From the NCBI GenBank assembly GCA_031418215.1, contig JANOXC010000121.1, forward strand, positions 1-8,128: a DNA stretch of 8,128 nucleotides, given 5' to 3'. Positions 7,471 to 8,128 of this stretch are shown in pieces. The DNA is from JANOXC01 sp031418215 (GTDB lineage: Bacteria > Bacteroidota > Bacteroidia > AKYH767-A > OLB10). The position numbers were made by a program, and so were the translations under genes. Every line of letters starts with the position of its first letter. Within the stretch, counting starts at the first letter, position 1. Below the pieces are notes generated by a model that saw nothing but the letters and a program-made list of their open reading frames with translations, was not told the origin of the DNA and searched no databases.

Positions 7471-7504
7471 CGAAATACGAATCAATACGAATTTACGAAT
7501 GAAT
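7468..7504. repeat. short ACGAAT direct-repeat cluster
   Basis: ATACGAAT occurs at 7475-7482 and 7485-7492, then TTACGAAT at 7493-7500, preceded by a degenerate CAACGAAA (7468-7475) and followed by GAAT. Spacings are 10 and 8 bp. The cluster abuts the -33 side of the ychF promoter. I recall similar ACGAAT-rich strings in intergenic DNA of other Bacteroidota but cannot verify this here. It could be a small dispersed repeat or a binding-site cluster. Confidence 0.6.
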
Positions 7505-7583
7505 TGTGCTTTTTATGGTGTTTGTATTAGGCTGGACTGAAATGATTCCATGGTATATTTAAAGAATGAACTAGCATACAATC

Positions 7584-7602
7584 AGGAAAATACCATTTTC
7601 CT
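7584..7602. promoter_or_regulatory. inverted repeat just upstream of the oxidoreductase promoter
   Basis: AGGAAAAT and ATTTTCCT are perfect 8-nt inverted arms around ACC. The repeat ends 2 nt before the candidate -7 element at 7605, in the spacer region where repressors often bind. It could instead be a weak terminator-like hairpin followed by TTT, but no plus-strand gene precedes it in this gap. An operator role is inferred from position. Confidence 0.4.
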
Positions 7603-7604
7603 TT

Positions 7605-7612
7605 TAAGTTTG
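7605..7612 (+). promoter_or_regulatory. candidate -7 element for the FAD oxidoreductase gene
   Basis: TAAGTTTG matches the TAnnTTTG consensus exactly and lies 17 nt before the ATG at 7630, so the transcript leader would be about 10 nt. No clear TTG/TTTG -33 element is found 17-23 nt upstream, where the inverted repeat lies instead. This would fit a promoter that needs an activator, or it may be a chance match. Confidence 0.45.
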
Positions 7613-7629
7613 TAATTAAATAAATTGTC

Positions 7630-8128
7630 ATGGATTTAAGTTTTTGGGAGAGAGAAACCTGGTTTAATAAAACCGATGTCCTCATTGTGGGTAGTGGTAT
7701 TGTTGGACTTAATGCAGCATTATCAATTAAAACACGAAATCCCTCCATGAACGTCTTGGTTGTGGACCGAGGATTTTTACCTTATGGTGCCAGTACCCGT
7801 AATGCGGGATTTGCCTGCTTTGGAAGTATTTCTGAATTAATGGATGATCTTCAAATTATGGGCGAAGAACAGGTTTTTAACTTGCTTTTGAGAAGATGGA
7901 ATGGATTAAAAAGATTAAGAAGCATCTTGAAAGATCCCGGTATTGGTTATGAAGGCTTAGGGGGTTATGAAATTTTTTCAAATCAGGAAGATGGAATATA
8001 TGAAGCATGCTTAGATCGACTCGCTTACTTCAATCGGCGCTTAAATGAATTGACTGGTGAAAACAATATATATGTTACTGCTGATGATAAAATAGATGAC
8101 TTTGGATTTAAGAATATCAATCATCTCC
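7630..8128 (+). CDS. FAD-dependent oxidoreductase, DAO family (3' end outside window)
   Basis: The first 166 codons are present and open to the window edge. Residues 16-31 form the Rossmann beta-alpha unit DVLIVGSGIVGLNAAL with the dinucleotide motif GSGIVG at 21-26. VLVVDRG (42-48) places Asp46 at the end of the second strand, where an acidic residue holds the adenosine ribose. GASTRNAGFACFGS (53-66) resembles the flavin-contact segment of D-amino-acid-oxidase/DadA-like and gamma-glutamylputrescine-oxidase-like enzymes. The family oxidises amines or amino acids, passing electrons to oxygen or a quinone; the substrate cannot be read from this fragment. ATG at 7630 is chosen because it opens the frame just before a conserved-looking SFWERETWF leader; no Shine-Dalgarno is seen. 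The gene is divergent from ychF. Confidence 0.9.
   Translation, partial: MDLSFWERETWFNKTDVLIVGSGIVGLNAALSIKTRNPSMNVLVVDRGFLPYGASTRNAGFACFGSISELMDDLQIMGEEQVFNLLLRRWNGLKRLRSILKDPGIGYEGLGGYEIFSNQEDGIYEACLDRLAYFNRRLNELTGENNIYVTADDKIDDFGFKNINHL

Overview
The window looks like chromosomal DNA from a member of the Bacteroidota, probably a Chitinophagia/Sphingobacteriia-like or Saprospiria-like lineage. Four things point there: AT-rich intergenic DNA without clear Shine-Dalgarno sites; TAnnTTTG-type -7 promoter elements in front of two genes; a YebC protein with the 'MGR...' N-terminus I associate with Bacteroidota; and a giant secreted metalloprotease built from PKD/Ig-like repeats typical of that phylum. 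No mobile element, tRNA, rRNA or CRISPR array is visible.

Layout. Positions 1-220 are AT-rich non-coding DNA containing a 25-nt near-perfect palindrome. Positions 221-5428 (+) encode a 1735-residue exported zinc metalloprotease. Its order is signal peptide, pro-region, reprolysin-like catalytic domain with HEMGHQFGGNH, several PKD/Ig-like modules, a proprotein-convertase P domain, four 91-residue Ig-like repeats, an IPT/TIG domain and a C-terminal module that appears cut short. A 48-nt gap separates it from two minus-strand genes: yebC (TACO1-family factor, start most likely 6184) and ychF (universal P-loop ATPase, 7422 to 6322). A divergent intergenic region (7423-7629) holds a good ychF promoter, a short ACGAAT repeat cluster, and a probable promoter with an adjacent inverted repeat for a plus-strand FAD-dependent oxidoreductase. 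That last gene starts at 7630 and runs off the window.

How the genes relate. YebC and YchF are both linked to ribosome function and lie on the same strand, so they may form a small housekeeping pair. The metalloprotease and the oxidoreductase have no evident functional tie to them. I see no strong case for an undescribed multi-gene system. The observations most worth checking are the apparent loss of the protease's C-terminal secretion/anchoring end, the A-B-A'-B' pattern of its four repeats, and the small palindromes and repeats at the promoters.
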